Positions 53,801 to 63,181 of a stretch of DNA of 64,000 nt are shown here, piece by piece. The notes beneath the pieces were generated by a model. It searched no databases. It saw nothing but the letters and a program-made list of their open reading frames with translations, and was not told where the DNA came from. The position numbers were made by a program, and so were the translations under genes. Where the stretch lies: the IMG/VR virus record IMGVR_UViG_3300044970_001297, positions 28,789 through 92,788 of that record. One strand, given 5' to 3'. The first letter of the stretch is position 1, and each line of letters starts with the position of its first letter. This DNA is from a virus.

Positions 53801-56566
53801 ATCATTGCAAACAGCCGACTTACAATGAAGGACATCATTGATGTCTCAAAAAGGGTTGACAATCTTGAGCAGCATGTTGTCGTAAGCGACATCGAATCAA
53901 ATGCTCTATACAGAGACATAAAGACATCCGATGGTCAAGATGCCATCATCAGGGCGGTTCTTGTGGATTCATTTGACGGACATTCCATTGGAGATGTTTT
54001 GAATCCAGATTACCGTTGTTCGGTGGATATCGAAAAGGGAGAACTAAAACCAGGCTTTGACTCTCATGCATTCAGCATGGAGTATACCGATTTAGATGCT
54101 GGAATAACACTGACGACAGACAATATACTCTGCGAGTCATTTACACGCTACGCAACTCCAGTAGTACAGCAAGACAAGGCAAGTTTCGTAACTGAAGTGA
54201 ATCCATTCGGTTTTCCGAATTGGGTTGGCGACATGACCGTTTCGCCGCATGGCGATTTCTGGTTTGACAGGGATTTCCGCCCATTGGTCAAGTACAACGA
54301 AGATGGCGTCAATGATGCTTGGGCTGCTGGAAATAACGATGGTTTGAATGGACACGGAACGCAGTGGAATGATTGGGAAAGCATCTGGTCTGGTCTATCA
54401 ATAGAATTGACGGAAGCAGAAAGCAAGAAGAATGCAGAGTTCTTTGCAAGAAGTCGCGAAAAGGCTGTTGCAGGATCACTGGATAAGAAGTTCTTCAACA
54501 AGGAAGGCATTCTTCGAAAGACCGAGACCATCGATTCGAACAAGAATGTGTATCAGGTTGATTTCAGAAAGAAAGACTACTATACGAATGTCTCCACAGA
54601 CACCGTGTTGAACAGCAGCGTCATTCCTTACATGCGAGACAACATATTGGTGTTCAATGCATACAACATGAAGCCTGGCACTCCAGTCTATGTCTTTGTT
54701 GACAATACAGACATGAGCGACATTTGCTATCAATACGACGATAGCGGGGCGACTCTTGATCTTGTCGCAAGAGGAACTGCATTTGGTACTCCGTTCCTGA
54801 CAGATCCTGCCGATGGATCTCTGCGAAATGTTGTTCTCCCAATACCACGCGGGCTTTTTGAAGTTGGCGAGAGGTTGATACGAGTCACGGATGATCCAAA
54901 CAACAATGTGCAGAATGCCACGACTGTTGCTGAAACCATATTCTTCTGCAATGGTATCAAGGGACAGAATGCATACGACATTCAATCTGTTCGTACACCT
55001 GAGATACGAAAGCAGACCCCAAACAGCAACAAGGTAGTGTCAACTCCTCTGTACAAGAGCAAAAACATCAACACCATCAAGTACAATAATTGGATAGATC
55101 CAATGTCTCAGACATTTGAGATCAAGAATGAAGTCTATCCAAATGGTCTCTATGCAGAAAGCGTGGATCTATTCATTGCCTCGGCAGATGATGAACTTCC
55201 GATCACAATCCGCATTTGCCCAGTCGTGGGCGGCATTCCCCACACATCAGTAGTGTTGCCGTTCAGCACGGTGGTCAAGAATCCAAGCGAACTCAATGTC
55301 GATTCATCGACTCCTGTGGCAACAACATTCAAGTTCTCCACACCAGTGTTCCTTGAACCAGGCGAGTATGCAATCACCATACACACGAACAGCAGACTCT
55401 ATTCCTTGTTCGCAGCCAAGATTGGAGAAAAGGATCTTCTCACTGATGAGAGGATATCATCCACATTCTCTGGTGGATCTCTGTTCAAGTCACAGAACAA
55501 TTCGCAAACAGTTGGTGAGAACAACACAGATCTAATGTTCAAGTTGCACAGATGCCAGTTCAACACAAACTCAAATGGTATTCGGACATTTGCTATAAAG
55601 ACGGTTTATGAAAATGACGACTATTCTGCTGATGACATCAAGAATATTGGGTTGCTTCAGCCAAATCTGTTTGTATTCACACCAGATAATGTCAGCATGG
55701 TTGGCTCTCTTGAGGCAAACGGCAGGACATATTTCTTCTCAAACAGCAGAAGCGTAAAACTCAATAACATATTGGATGAGATAAATGATGCATCGACGGT
55801 GGAGTTGAATCTCACCGCCACTAACACAAGCGATGGCATTAATACATTCATGATCGATATGGACAAGACAAATGTAATTGCCGTATCATATATCATCCGG
55901 GATCAACCAGAGATAATCACGGAAGCGACTCCATATGCATTCAGACCCAAGAGGAGAAGGCGCAGGAGGCTTGGAGTTGGATACTTTGGGACTCAGAGAT
56001 ACAAGCAACTTGCATCACAGATACAAAAACTTGGAGATAGACCAATCCCAAACAATTCAGATGGAATCGTCGGTGCTGGACTCAATAGAAGAGGAAGAAA
56101 GAAGTGGGTTTATAGTCCAAGAGGATTCGTGCCACAATACATCAGCAATCCGCTTGAAGATCTACCACTCGTAGGAATAAATGATGATGACAACTCAAGG
56201 TACATAACGAGATCCGCGACCATTTCAAATGGTCTAACTGCCAAGGAACTCAAGGTCTATTTCGATGCAAACCTTCCAAATGGGGCGTTCGTCAATGTCT
56301 ATGGCAAGACATACAACACCACCTTGTTTGCAAGAAGTCCAGACGAACAACCATATCGCGAAATGAGCGAAGAGCCATCAAGTGGATTCAGTTCCATATC
56401 TGGAACCAATCAGTTCTCGGTGGATGAAAACGACTATAGAGAGATGTCGTTCACACTAACAGCCCCGATTGACTTCAATACCTTCCTTGTGAAGATCTGC
56501 ATGTACACCTTGAACAAGGTCAATGTGCCGACCATCAAGAACTTGAGGGTGGTGGCAGTCGAATGA
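50843..56566 (+). CDS. giant DUF4815 baseplate/fibre-base protein
   Basis: This 1907-residue protein begins DLELFNVTPYYDDFNEDKRFLRMLFRPGYAVQSRELTQLQTLLQNQIGIFGDHIFKDGS, the clear DUF4815 signature. DUF4815 proteins in T4-like phages of aquatic bacteria are large baseplate-periphery proteins that carry fibres. Later parts include long beta-rich stretches, PKRRRRRRLGVGYF near 1705 (a striking Arg run) and a C-terminal domain with NGLTAKELKVYFDANLPNGAFVNVY. It is by far the largest gene here. Confidence 0.8.
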   Translation: MPSHDLELFNVTPYYDDFNEDKRFLRMLFRPGYAVQSRELTQLQTLLQNQIGIFGDHIFKDGSVVIGGQITTQTLNFVRLRPQSLQTATTPVAKTLTSDEVVGYNIIQRDVDDNIIAKAKVISLLPSYSAADDYAVAIVSYMSGNEFTAGATVEFDTPNLLYAAIATDSSTVPFKGDCRTVAVAEGIFYINGFFVKTNNQLQPAYAITDEIRQFANPTGSMGLNVKSTIVSERDDFTLRDPANGSYNYNAPGSHRYRIDLELIFTGVSDQTNFFELVRYDAGEVVKKFDNSQYPELVKMFAQKNYEQTGNYIVKPFSITMKEKDATTLYAEIGTGKAYVYGHEYESAFKDQVEIPKAREVGEFEEIEAQNRFDNYVVGKYKTQLGFGYADNPGRAQYHTDLSFLFYGIDEQGNPGNRPILVYGTTGAPLTTTHYISNGFSGAVFTALMHKLELGSSGNQGNHSLFPIGQNGAAYGLEMKAYLSNISVLREPTTSAPNAKLNLYSINQKTGESSRVLFDLDTLRDVVPESNSLLPKFNNFANQKLLFPLNGDVPTTLIKDNDKISYTHTVYRSFSVIDGVNEQPAIVVDLNDSSYSWCNQYGNVPEANNEIVLTKGDGYYLMWQGSSNASASQGNASYPHQGEILRIVEPGVPNVSVNAGPNNNFIVEFPTAKITVNGNAIQFTKPLFPGQWVLVGRVRAKNQVPSSTSYNKIRIKTLQTGATETISSGLQTSKRVINESQSYANNVGIFSLYFLLDKADVFKIDRVIDLTDGNSGNDISYKFEFDSGQRDSVYGLGRLYVKSKYIGDFTSSTPLEEPTYNFRVEYSYFTHSGYGPFVKESYANSGVSYENIPVFSDPKTGESINLVNAIDFRPVETIIGYRQRGVTGSFSADASAGSNNIPVLAYEGGFIPDNYSIKSDYTAYLPRIDKIVVSKNISADEENTTIRRIPGIASDSPQIPEDLNESMTISILSIPAYTYNPDDVKTNIIANSRLTMKDIIDVSKRVDNLEQHVVVSDIESNALYRDIKTSDGQDAIIRAVLVDSFDGHSIGDVLNPDYRCSVDIEKGELKPGFDSHAFSMEYTDLDAGITLTTDNILCESFTRYATPVVQQDKASFVTEVNPFGFPNWVGDMTVSPHGDFWFDRDFRPLVKYNEDGVNDAWAAGNNDGLNGHGTQWNDWESIWSGLSIELTEAESKKNAEFFARSREKAVAGSLDKKFFNKEGILRKTETIDSNKNVYQVDFRKKDYYTNVSTDTVLNSSVIPYMRDNILVFNAYNMKPGTPVYVFVDNTDMSDICYQYDDSGATLDLVARGTAFGTPFLTDPADGSLRNVVLPIPRGLFEVGERLIRVTDDPNNNVQNATTVAETIFFCNGIKGQNAYDIQSVRTPEIRKQTPNSNKVVSTPLYKSKNINTIKYNNWIDPMSQTFEIKNEVYPNGLYAESVDLFIASADDELPITIRICPVVGGIPHTSVVLPFSTVVKNPSELNVDSSTPVATTFKFSTPVFLEPGEYAITIHTNSRLYSLFAAKIGEKDLLTDERISSTFSGGSLFKSQNNSQTVGENNTDLMFKLHRCQFNTNSNGIRTFAIKTVYENDDYSADDIKNIGLLQPNLFVFTPDNVSMVGSLEANGRTYFFSNSRSVKLNNILDEINDASTVELNLTATNTSDGINTFMIDMDKTNVIAVSYIIRDQPEIITEATPYAFRPKRRRRRRLGVGYFGTQRYKQLASQIQKLGDRPIPNNSDGIVGAGLNRRGRKKWVYSPRGFVPQYISNPLEDLPLVGINDDDNSRYITRSATISNGLTAKELKVYFDANLPNGAFVNVYGKTYNTTLFARSPDEQPYREMSEEPSSGFSSISGTNQFSVDENDYREMSFTLTAPIDFNTFLVKICMYTLNKVNVPTIKNLRVVAVE

Positions 56567-56733
56567 GGCAGTATTACAGAGACAAGTCATCGAAAACCTT
56601 GACCATAACTGATCCCGAGAAGGAGAAGGAAATCCTTTTCAGAAGGAAAGTCGATAGAGAGATTACTGCTTTAAAGAACGAGATAAATACTCTTAAAGAG
56701 AAATTGGACGAACTACTAGCAAAGAGAAACTGA
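56563..56733 (+). CDS. small coiled-coil protein, 56 residues
   Basis: ATG 56563 overlaps the stop of the giant gene (ATGA). The frame encodes MRQYYRDKSSKTLTITDPEK, then EKEILFRRKVDREITALKNEINTLKEKLDELLAKRN, a coiled coil. Small proteins of this type follow the DUF4815 gene in related phages, as I recall. Perhaps a fibre adaptor or chaperone. Confidence 0.65.
   Translation: MRQYYRDKSSKTLTITDPEKEKEILFRRKVDREITALKNEINTLKEKLDELLAKRN
56682..56689 (+). promoter_or_regulatory. late-promoter-like octamer GATAAATA before the fibre genes
   Basis: GATAAATA inside the 56-residue gene would start transcripts near 56695, 40 bases before the fibre ATG at 56735. It may boost fibre expression, or be a coding coincidence. 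Confidence 0.4.
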
Positions 56734-56734
56734 G

Positions 56735-59341
56735 ATGCCAACAGGTCCAGCAAACAGCAACTACATACTCCCCACGCTTACGCTGTCGGATACATTCTAC
56801 GAGTGGTATACCCTTACCAACAATGAGATCATTGATAAACTCAATAGGCTCAAGGTGTATCAGATCTCTGGAGCATCTGGCATCTGTGCCAGTCAGGGAA
56901 GCGATGGAATCGTAACTGTTTCCTTCGACAATGTAGTTCCTGGCGACCACACCTTCACCGGAAACATCACATTCGATGGCACTGTTACAACGGTAAACAC
57001 CAATCTAGTCACCATAGATGACTACAATCTCGTCCTTGGTGCAGTCAATTCAAGTGGCGGAACGGGTGGAACTTCCGATGCCATCATCACCAATGCTGGC
57101 GGTGGTGGATTGGTGATCGCTGGTGCATGTGGTGACAAGTACTTCCTATGGAAGGCGTTCGACGGCGGAAAGACATACACGGCATGGCGCATCAGCGACA
57201 GCCTTGCATTCGCAGGAGATGCCAAACTATATTCGGCAAACAACAAGTTTGTCCTGAGCGAGGGATCTGACAACACACCAGCGTCCAAGTTGATGGTCAC
57301 TACTCACGGATCTGGTTCCACAATAGACATTGAAACATACTTCGATTCGCCAGGCAAGACCTATGGCGCAATCAGTTTCATGAGCGATGGCTCGTCAAGG
57401 ATGATCAACTCCTCCTTGATAAAGAGGTTTGAGGGAATAACCACGGCTGCGTCTGCTGGAATCACCTTCGGTGTTGTTGTCAGGCACAACATCAACACTG
57501 GTGGATTGACATTGGCTAAGGCTGATAGTGCTGCAAATGCGGAGTCTTTGGGCATTGTTGTCGGTGTGAATGGAACAGCCGAAACAGTCGATGTAAGCAC
57601 AATAGGATATGTGAGTGGAAACTTCGCTAACGCCATCGACACCAACGATTCCATGTCCAATCTTGGAACTGGCGAGTTCTACTTCCTTTCCACCAGCCAG
57701 GCAGGAAAGATAACCAAGACTGCTCCATCTGCAACTGGAACTATTCGCAAGCCGATTCTCTACGCTCTTGGTGGTGACAAGGCAATGGTCATGAACTATG
57801 TCGGCAACAAGAATGTCGATATAGACTCTCTGTATTCGAAGTTGAATGCATCAAATGTCGTGATAAAGCACGATGCAAACTTCTTTTCCATAGGAGATGC
57901 CGTTAGATTCGAAGAGGGCATCACATCCGCAACCTTCCCATATGGATCGTATGTCAAGGCTGCAAACAACAGCGTAGAGCAAGCAGAGGCACTTGGAATC
58001 ATATCAAAGGTGAACTACGGAGGAAACTCCGCTGCCTCATTGATGACAGTTTCAGGATACATCGATCTGTCTGGATCGGGTCAGACATTCAATCCAGGAG
58101 CAGTTTACTTCCTTGGGACAGAAGCGGGATCCTTGACGGAAAGCACACCAATAAGCGTTGGTTCAGTTCGAAAGCCAATGTTGGTTGCAGTTACTCCGAC
58201 TGCTGGTATAGTGCAGAACTATGTTGGTCTTGTACTCAACTCTGGATCTGGATCGGGAACCAACATTTCTGCAAGCGGATCTGCTGCCAAGAACAAGTTG
58301 ATAAATGGAAACTTCGACTTCTGGCAGAGAGGTTCGACATTCGGATATAGAAATCCATCAACGGAGTCAGACAGATACAATGCAGATAGATGGAAACTTG
58401 TAAACAGCGGATCAGTTGCTGGCGATAGGCTAGGCATACAGATCAATCGGTTGCCGCTAGGACTTGGAGATCTTGACGAGTCTTCTGCATATTCCAAGTA
58501 TGGTCTTGAGATGGCAATAGGAACTGGTGGATATACTGCTGGAAGTTACACATACCTTTTCCAAAGGGTCGAGGGAATAGAGCATCTTCCTCGCGGAACC
58601 GCGACTGTGTCTTTCTACGCAAAAGCATCCATAGGAAATGCAAAACTTGGAGTTTCATTTAGACGAGACTTCGGTGGTGGAACGGCACCAGACTATGCCA
58701 CTACTGGTGTGGAAAGAAACTCGCAGAAGGTTCCAGGTTTTGTGATGAATGTTCCCACAAACTGGACGAGATTTAGCCATACATTCTCTCTGCCAGATTG
58801 TGCTGGTGGAATACTGGGAACAGGTGGGAATGATGGACCAGAGATTCAGTTCTATCTCAGAGCAGGAAGCGACCTTGTCGGTGAGGATGTGACCGAGGCG
58901 ATAAACCCAAACATCGCTGGTACATCAAGTTATTCGATATCGATTGCACAAGTTCAACTTGAATCTGGTAGTGTATCTTCATTGTTCGAACCCAATGAGA
59001 AATCTGCCGAGTTTACTGCCTGTCAGAGGTACTATCAGACAAATGCAAATACCACATCACTAGAGATGCCATATAGAGACCATGTAGATGGCGGACCATT
59101 TTTTGACGCAACAATGCTTGATTTTGGCCCCAGCGGTCTGGGAACACCAGAAATCATCTTCTTGCAGAATAGGATGCGAAATGCAAACTATAATCTTGGA
59201 ATAAAGACTTCAAATCTTCCATCGAATAGTTTATTGTCTTTAGCAGCAACTACTAAAACAACCAATGGTTTCCGAGTTGTGAGGTTGGGTAGTGTGTCTC
59301 AGGGATTTACCATGTTCTATGAAGCAGAAGCGGAACTATAA
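56735..59341 (+). CDS. tail fibre protein with repeated domains and a C-terminal jelly-roll
   Basis: The 868-residue protein has an N-terminal attachment region (SNYILPTLTLSDTFYEWYTLTNNEIIDKLNRLKVYQISGA) and a GNITFDGTVTTVNT/TNAGGGG segment as in fibre shafts. Two copies of a ~110-residue domain follow (about 243-358 and 383-501). The C-terminal domain begins KNKLINGNFDFWQRGST, with VQLESGSVSSLFEPNEKSAEFTACQRYYQT, the INGNFDxWQRG type of carbohydrate-binding tail domain. A receptor-binding or fibre role is probable. Confidence 0.8.
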   Translation: MPTGPANSNYILPTLTLSDTFYEWYTLTNNEIIDKLNRLKVYQISGASGICASQGSDGIVTVSFDNVVPGDHTFTGNITFDGTVTTVNTNLVTIDDYNLVLGAVNSSGGTGGTSDAIITNAGGGGLVIAGACGDKYFLWKAFDGGKTYTAWRISDSLAFAGDAKLYSANNKFVLSEGSDNTPASKLMVTTHGSGSTIDIETYFDSPGKTYGAISFMSDGSSRMINSSLIKRFEGITTAASAGITFGVVVRHNINTGGLTLAKADSAANAESLGIVVGVNGTAETVDVSTIGYVSGNFANAIDTNDSMSNLGTGEFYFLSTSQAGKITKTAPSATGTIRKPILYALGGDKAMVMNYVGNKNVDIDSLYSKLNASNVVIKHDANFFSIGDAVRFEEGITSATFPYGSYVKAANNSVEQAEALGIISKVNYGGNSAASLMTVSGYIDLSGSGQTFNPGAVYFLGTEAGSLTESTPISVGSVRKPMLVAVTPTAGIVQNYVGLVLNSGSGSGTNISASGSAAKNKLINGNFDFWQRGSTFGYRNPSTESDRYNADRWKLVNSGSVAGDRLGIQINRLPLGLGDLDESSAYSKYGLEMAIGTGGYTAGSYTYLFQRVEGIEHLPRGTATVSFYAKASIGNAKLGVSFRRDFGGGTAPDYATTGVERNSQKVPGFVMNVPTNWTRFSHTFSLPDCAGGILGTGGNDGPEIQFYLRAGSDLVGEDVTEAINPNIAGTSSYSISIAQVQLESGSVSSLFEPNEKSAEFTACQRYYQTNANTTSLEMPYRDHVDGGPFFDATMLDFGPSGLGTPEIIFLQNRMRNANYNLGIKTSNLPSNSLLSLAATTKTTNGFRVVRLGSVSQGFTMFYEAEAEL

Positions 59342-59353
59342 AAGAGGAATACG

Positions 59354-61168
59354 ATGGGAACAAGTGCATTTGATCCAATAGCATTAGCAGATAGCAGATC
59401 TGTGAAGAGCAAGATTTCCGAGCCTGGAATAACTGGCGAGGTTCTTTCTGTGGGAGATGTCATTCGGTGGGATCCATCCACGGATCTCTATGTCTTGGCA
59501 AAGGCAAACAGCCAAAACAATGGAAACTTCGTTGGAGTTGTCGAGTCCATAGACTCCACTGGATTCACCATCGTATATTCAGGTGAGATATCGTTGCCAG
59601 ATTCCCTGATGTCAACCATCAGCGGAGCAACTGGTTCCTTCATTCTGTACCTATCGGATACAAACGCAGGAAAACTAACAACTACAGCACCATCTTCTCC
59701 AGGAAGCGTGATCAAGCCAGTCATAATCATATCAGGAACAACCGATGATGGCAGCGACATAGTCGATGGCGTTGTCGTAAACACCGCTGGAGATGTGATC
59801 ATTGGAGACTCATCGGTTGACATCAGCGAGATACAGCCAGTTGGATCTATTCTTGCCTTTGCTGGAACTACTCACGACATTCCAGTTGGATGGGACATCT
59901 GCGATGGTGGATTCCTATCCGTATCGACATACCCCGATCTCTATGCGGCACTTGACGATGGAAAGGTACATGGGTTCATCCAAGGCTGCACCCTCAGTGT
60001 GAGGAGCGAAGGAGGATCCGAAATCCTAACGGCAGCAAACATCATCGGACAAACGGTGTTTGTTGGAAAGGCTGGAACCGAATATACTCTCACAGGGACA
60101 ATTCTAGCAGGGACTCCGAATGCCAATGGCACTGTCACTGGTGTCAGCATCTATGTCGAACCTCTTGCAAATGGCGAGCGACACAATCTTGAATTGACCA
60201 ACAATGATGTTGCAACATTTGGTTCAAATTTCAGATATTACACCATACTTGCACCATCGAAGACTCACTTCAAGAAACCAGACTTGCGAGCAAGATTCAT
60301 CATTGGTGATTCGCGAGGCATTACTGGCGTACAGGTTTCTGGATTCGACACATACATCACGGGCTTCTATGGTGGCGAGGAGGACCATACCCTCACCACA
60401 GACGAGATGCCAATCCACTCCCACGGTGCGACCTTCAATGCCACTCTTGCTGGAAACATTGGTGCAACACTCTCAGCAACCATGAATGAGGTTGGAACCC
60501 ATACACACCCCAATGTTAGAATACTTACAAATAGGGTTTTGAGCGCGAATGGAAACCAAAATGTATTTGTAAGTAGTACAAATAACGATCTTACCGCTAT
60601 GCCAGCCGCCGGTACTCACACCCACAATATAACGGGAACCGTCACCATATCGGCAAACTCACTGACACCAACCATCACTGGAACATTAGCAAATAGCGGA
60701 GCAGGAAACGCCCACAACAATGTTCCACAGCATATGGTTGCCATATGGATCATCAAGACTCGCAAGGATTCCGTGGCAAAGTTGTTCAGACTCGGACCAT
60801 CTGGTGGTGGAGCAATCATTGCAAAGAACACCGCCAAGAGATGGGCAAGGGCATCGTCTGGTGCTGGATGCACGGTGGATATTTCCTATGGAAGTGGATC
60901 GTGGACGGTTTCCAGACTTGGTCTTGGAGACTATCGCTTCACACACGACATGTTGAGTGAACTTGGAACCGCGGATCAGGAAAAATACATAGTTGAAGCG
61001 ACCGTCACAAAGAATGGATCGGGTGCCACACAGATGTTCTTGGCAAACCCATACAGTCTTCAGGGTCTTACATTTGGCGTTAGGGTATATGATGTCATTG
61101 GTGCAACACACAGCGACAACTTCCAGTACCTAAATCTCACCATCTATGGTGGTGGCACAGCACTATAA
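59354..61168 (+). CDS. tail-collar-domain fibre protein
   Basis: The 604-residue protein starts with the same ~110-residue domain found twice in the preceding fibre (about 29-142). A tail-collar domain follows (PVGSILAFAGTTHDIPVGWDICDGGFLSVSTYPDLYAALDDG; PDLRARFIIGD). Histidine-rich loops TDEMPIHSHGA, GTHTHPN, GTHTHNI and GNAHNNVPQHMVAIWIIKT follow, as in metal-binding T4 gp12-type fibres. The last ~100 residues (SSGAGCTVDISYGSGSWTVSRLGLGDYRF) form an extra domain. Confidence 0.82.
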   Translation: MGTSAFDPIALADSRSVKSKISEPGITGEVLSVGDVIRWDPSTDLYVLAKANSQNNGNFVGVVESIDSTGFTIVYSGEISLPDSLMSTISGATGSFILYLSDTNAGKLTTTAPSSPGSVIKPVIIISGTTDDGSDIVDGVVVNTAGDVIIGDSSVDISEIQPVGSILAFAGTTHDIPVGWDICDGGFLSVSTYPDLYAALDDGKVHGFIQGCTLSVRSEGGSEILTAANIIGQTVFVGKAGTEYTLTGTILAGTPNANGTVTGVSIYVEPLANGERHNLELTNNDVATFGSNFRYYTILAPSKTHFKKPDLRARFIIGDSRGITGVQVSGFDTYITGFYGGEEDHTLTTDEMPIHSHGATFNATLAGNIGATLSATMNEVGTHTHPNVRILTNRVLSANGNQNVFVSSTNNDLTAMPAAGTHTHNITGTVTISANSLTPTITGTLANSGAGNAHNNVPQHMVAIWIIKTRKDSVAKLFRLGPSGGGAIIAKNTAKRWARASSGAGCTVDISYGSGSWTVSRLGLGDYRFTHDMLSELGTADQEKYIVEATVTKNGSGATQMFLANPYSLQGLTFGVRVYDVIGATHSDNFQYLNLTIYGGGTAL

Positions 61169-61178
61169 GGGAGCATAA

Positions 61179-63161
61179 ATGGGAGAGTTTTCAGCACATA
61201 GAGTAACCATAGAGGCGGGAGAGAAGGTAGTTATCTCCTTGAATTTGCAACTCTATGTCTCTCCGTTCGGGGACGACTTGGTCAACAGCGGACTTGAGGA
61301 GGATTCTCCATTCAGGACTCCAAATAGGGCTTTCGATTACCTACAGGACAAGATCATTGCCGAATCTGGATTCGTGACGATAAACTTTGCTACTGGAATA
61401 TACGATCTTGACGATATCATCGAAATAGATCATCCTCAAGGCGAAAGAATAGCACTTGTCGGTGCAGAGCCAGAAGTCCTTCGTCTCCATTCTGTGAACT
61501 ACTACAATTCATATGGATGGACTGCTGCTGGTGTCTCTGGCTACTACAGTGGAATGAACCATGGAATCACCATCAACTGCGTTCGTCCAAGCGACAGTAC
61601 CGTCTTTGAGAACATCAATTCCAATTCCGAAAATTCAATCATACTTGTAATAAATGGTTTTGGAGTAATAATCGAATTTGCTGATAAAATAAACGACTCC
61701 AACTACAATCCGACATATTTCTATGCATCATATCCCCGCGATCCAAGAAACAATCTTCTACGACAGGCTGCTCTACTTGGTTGCCACAAGTTGGAAGGAG
61801 TCTTTGACGGAGGATCTTCATTGGCAAATGGAACAACTGGCGGATTCATGAGCATCAACTCCACCATCAGGGATGAATGGTTCCTGGTTCCGATGGCTTC
61901 TGGAAACACATCGTGGGGACGATACTTCGGTAATGCAGTTCCTGGTGCTTATGTGGGTGGTTTACCAGAAAGAACAATAGGAGATCCTAACTGGGCACTT
62001 GTCAAGCATGTTGATTATGGAAGCAGTGCCAATGGACCAACTGATGCTAACTTTATTTTCTGGGATCTAAATACTTTTCCATCCACATCAAATCGAAAAG
62101 TCTATCATAGAACCATACCACTTGGTTTTTATGGTTCAACCGCCAGTACGGGGATATCCTCTGGCTACATGGCTAATTTGATTGGAACCACATACCCAAC
62201 AGGAAGTTTCGGTGGACAGACAGCAGCATATACTGGAATAAAGACATCGGCAGAAAATTCTACTTCACCACCATCGATTTCTATTTCCGATGAAACCACG
62301 CGCCACTATTCTTTCTTGGGTCCAGCAAATTCTCAGATGAACGACAGCATACGATTTGGAAATAACTATCATGTATATGATGATAGGATTGGGTATTATC
62401 GCGGCGGAAGAATAGGAAACTACTTGTATGAACAGGCAAATATCACCTCACCCACCAATTTGATAGGGCATGTGGTAAATAGCAACAAGGTTTCCGTCAC
62501 TATTCTTCCGACCGTGTTCAAGAAAATGGGACATGTCATATCGGTGAAGTCTGGTGGTCTTCGCAAGATCAAGAACATATTCTTCGATGGCGTAGCCATG
62601 CCATACTTCTATAGCCTGATCGGTGCTGGTAGAATGAATGATACGGGCTACAGCAACAAGTGCGCCGTCTATGCCACCTCAAGCAAATTGGGTGAATCGG
62701 TTGCAAACGAGCCAGATGGACTTGGTTCTGGATTGTTCAGCAATGTCGGAATACGAGATTTCCATGTCGGGGTTTATTGCGACAACAACACCAATGGAAA
62801 TCTCGGAACATTGTCCATCAGCAACTGCTCATATGGCATGATAGCAAACAAGGGATCTTCTATCAGGACATATGGAAGCACATCCACGGGCTGCATGTTT
62901 GGTTTCTCTGCATTGAATGCATCCTCCATGATGGCAGACAGGTGCTTCGCATCTTTCAGCGGACACTCGGTGGTTGAGTTGAAGTTGAAGGACAAGGCTG
63001 GTTCCACGCTTGACTTCAATCAGAATTCATTCTATCACGGACAGACATACGCATCATCCGATGGGAAGATTCGTGGAACGGTTTATGATTGGGATTCAAG
63101 CCAGAAGACTCTGACAATCGCAGTCAGACACGGAATTCTTGAAGGCAAGAGACTACCATAA
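61179..63161 (+). CDS. beta-helix tail spike-like protein
   Basis: The 660-residue protein begins MGEFSAHRVTIEAGEKVVIS followed by LYVSPFGDDLVNSGLEEDSPFRTPNRAFDYLQDKI. The LYVSPxGDDxxxxGxxxxxPFxTxxxAxDYL motif introduces pectate-lyase-type beta-helices in spikes. The C-terminal part has helix-rung patterns (IRDFHVGVYCDNNTNGNLGTLSISNCSYGMIANKGSSIRTYGSTSTGCMFGFSALNASSMMADRCFASF). A capsule- or LPS-degrading role is possible. The active site is not evident. Confidence 0.75.
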   Translation: MGEFSAHRVTIEAGEKVVISLNLQLYVSPFGDDLVNSGLEEDSPFRTPNRAFDYLQDKIIAESGFVTINFATGIYDLDDIIEIDHPQGERIALVGAEPEVLRLHSVNYYNSYGWTAAGVSGYYSGMNHGITINCVRPSDSTVFENINSNSENSIILVINGFGVIIEFADKINDSNYNPTYFYASYPRDPRNNLLRQAALLGCHKLEGVFDGGSSLANGTTGGFMSINSTIRDEWFLVPMASGNTSWGRYFGNAVPGAYVGGLPERTIGDPNWALVKHVDYGSSANGPTDANFIFWDLNTFPSTSNRKVYHRTIPLGFYGSTASTGISSGYMANLIGTTYPTGSFGGQTAAYTGIKTSAENSTSPPSISISDETTRHYSFLGPANSQMNDSIRFGNNYHVYDDRIGYYRGGRIGNYLYEQANITSPTNLIGHVVNSNKVSVTILPTVFKKMGHVISVKSGGLRKIKNIFFDGVAMPYFYSLIGAGRMNDTGYSNKCAVYATSSKLGESVANEPDGLGSGLFSNVGIRDFHVGVYCDNNTNGNLGTLSISNCSYGMIANKGSSIRTYGSTSTGCMFGFSALNASSMMADRCFASFSGHSVVELKLKDKAGSTLDFNQNSFYHGQTYASSDGKIRGTVYDWDSSQKTLTIAVRHGILEGKRLP

Positions 63162-63181
63162 CAAAGATGGATGGCTAAAAG

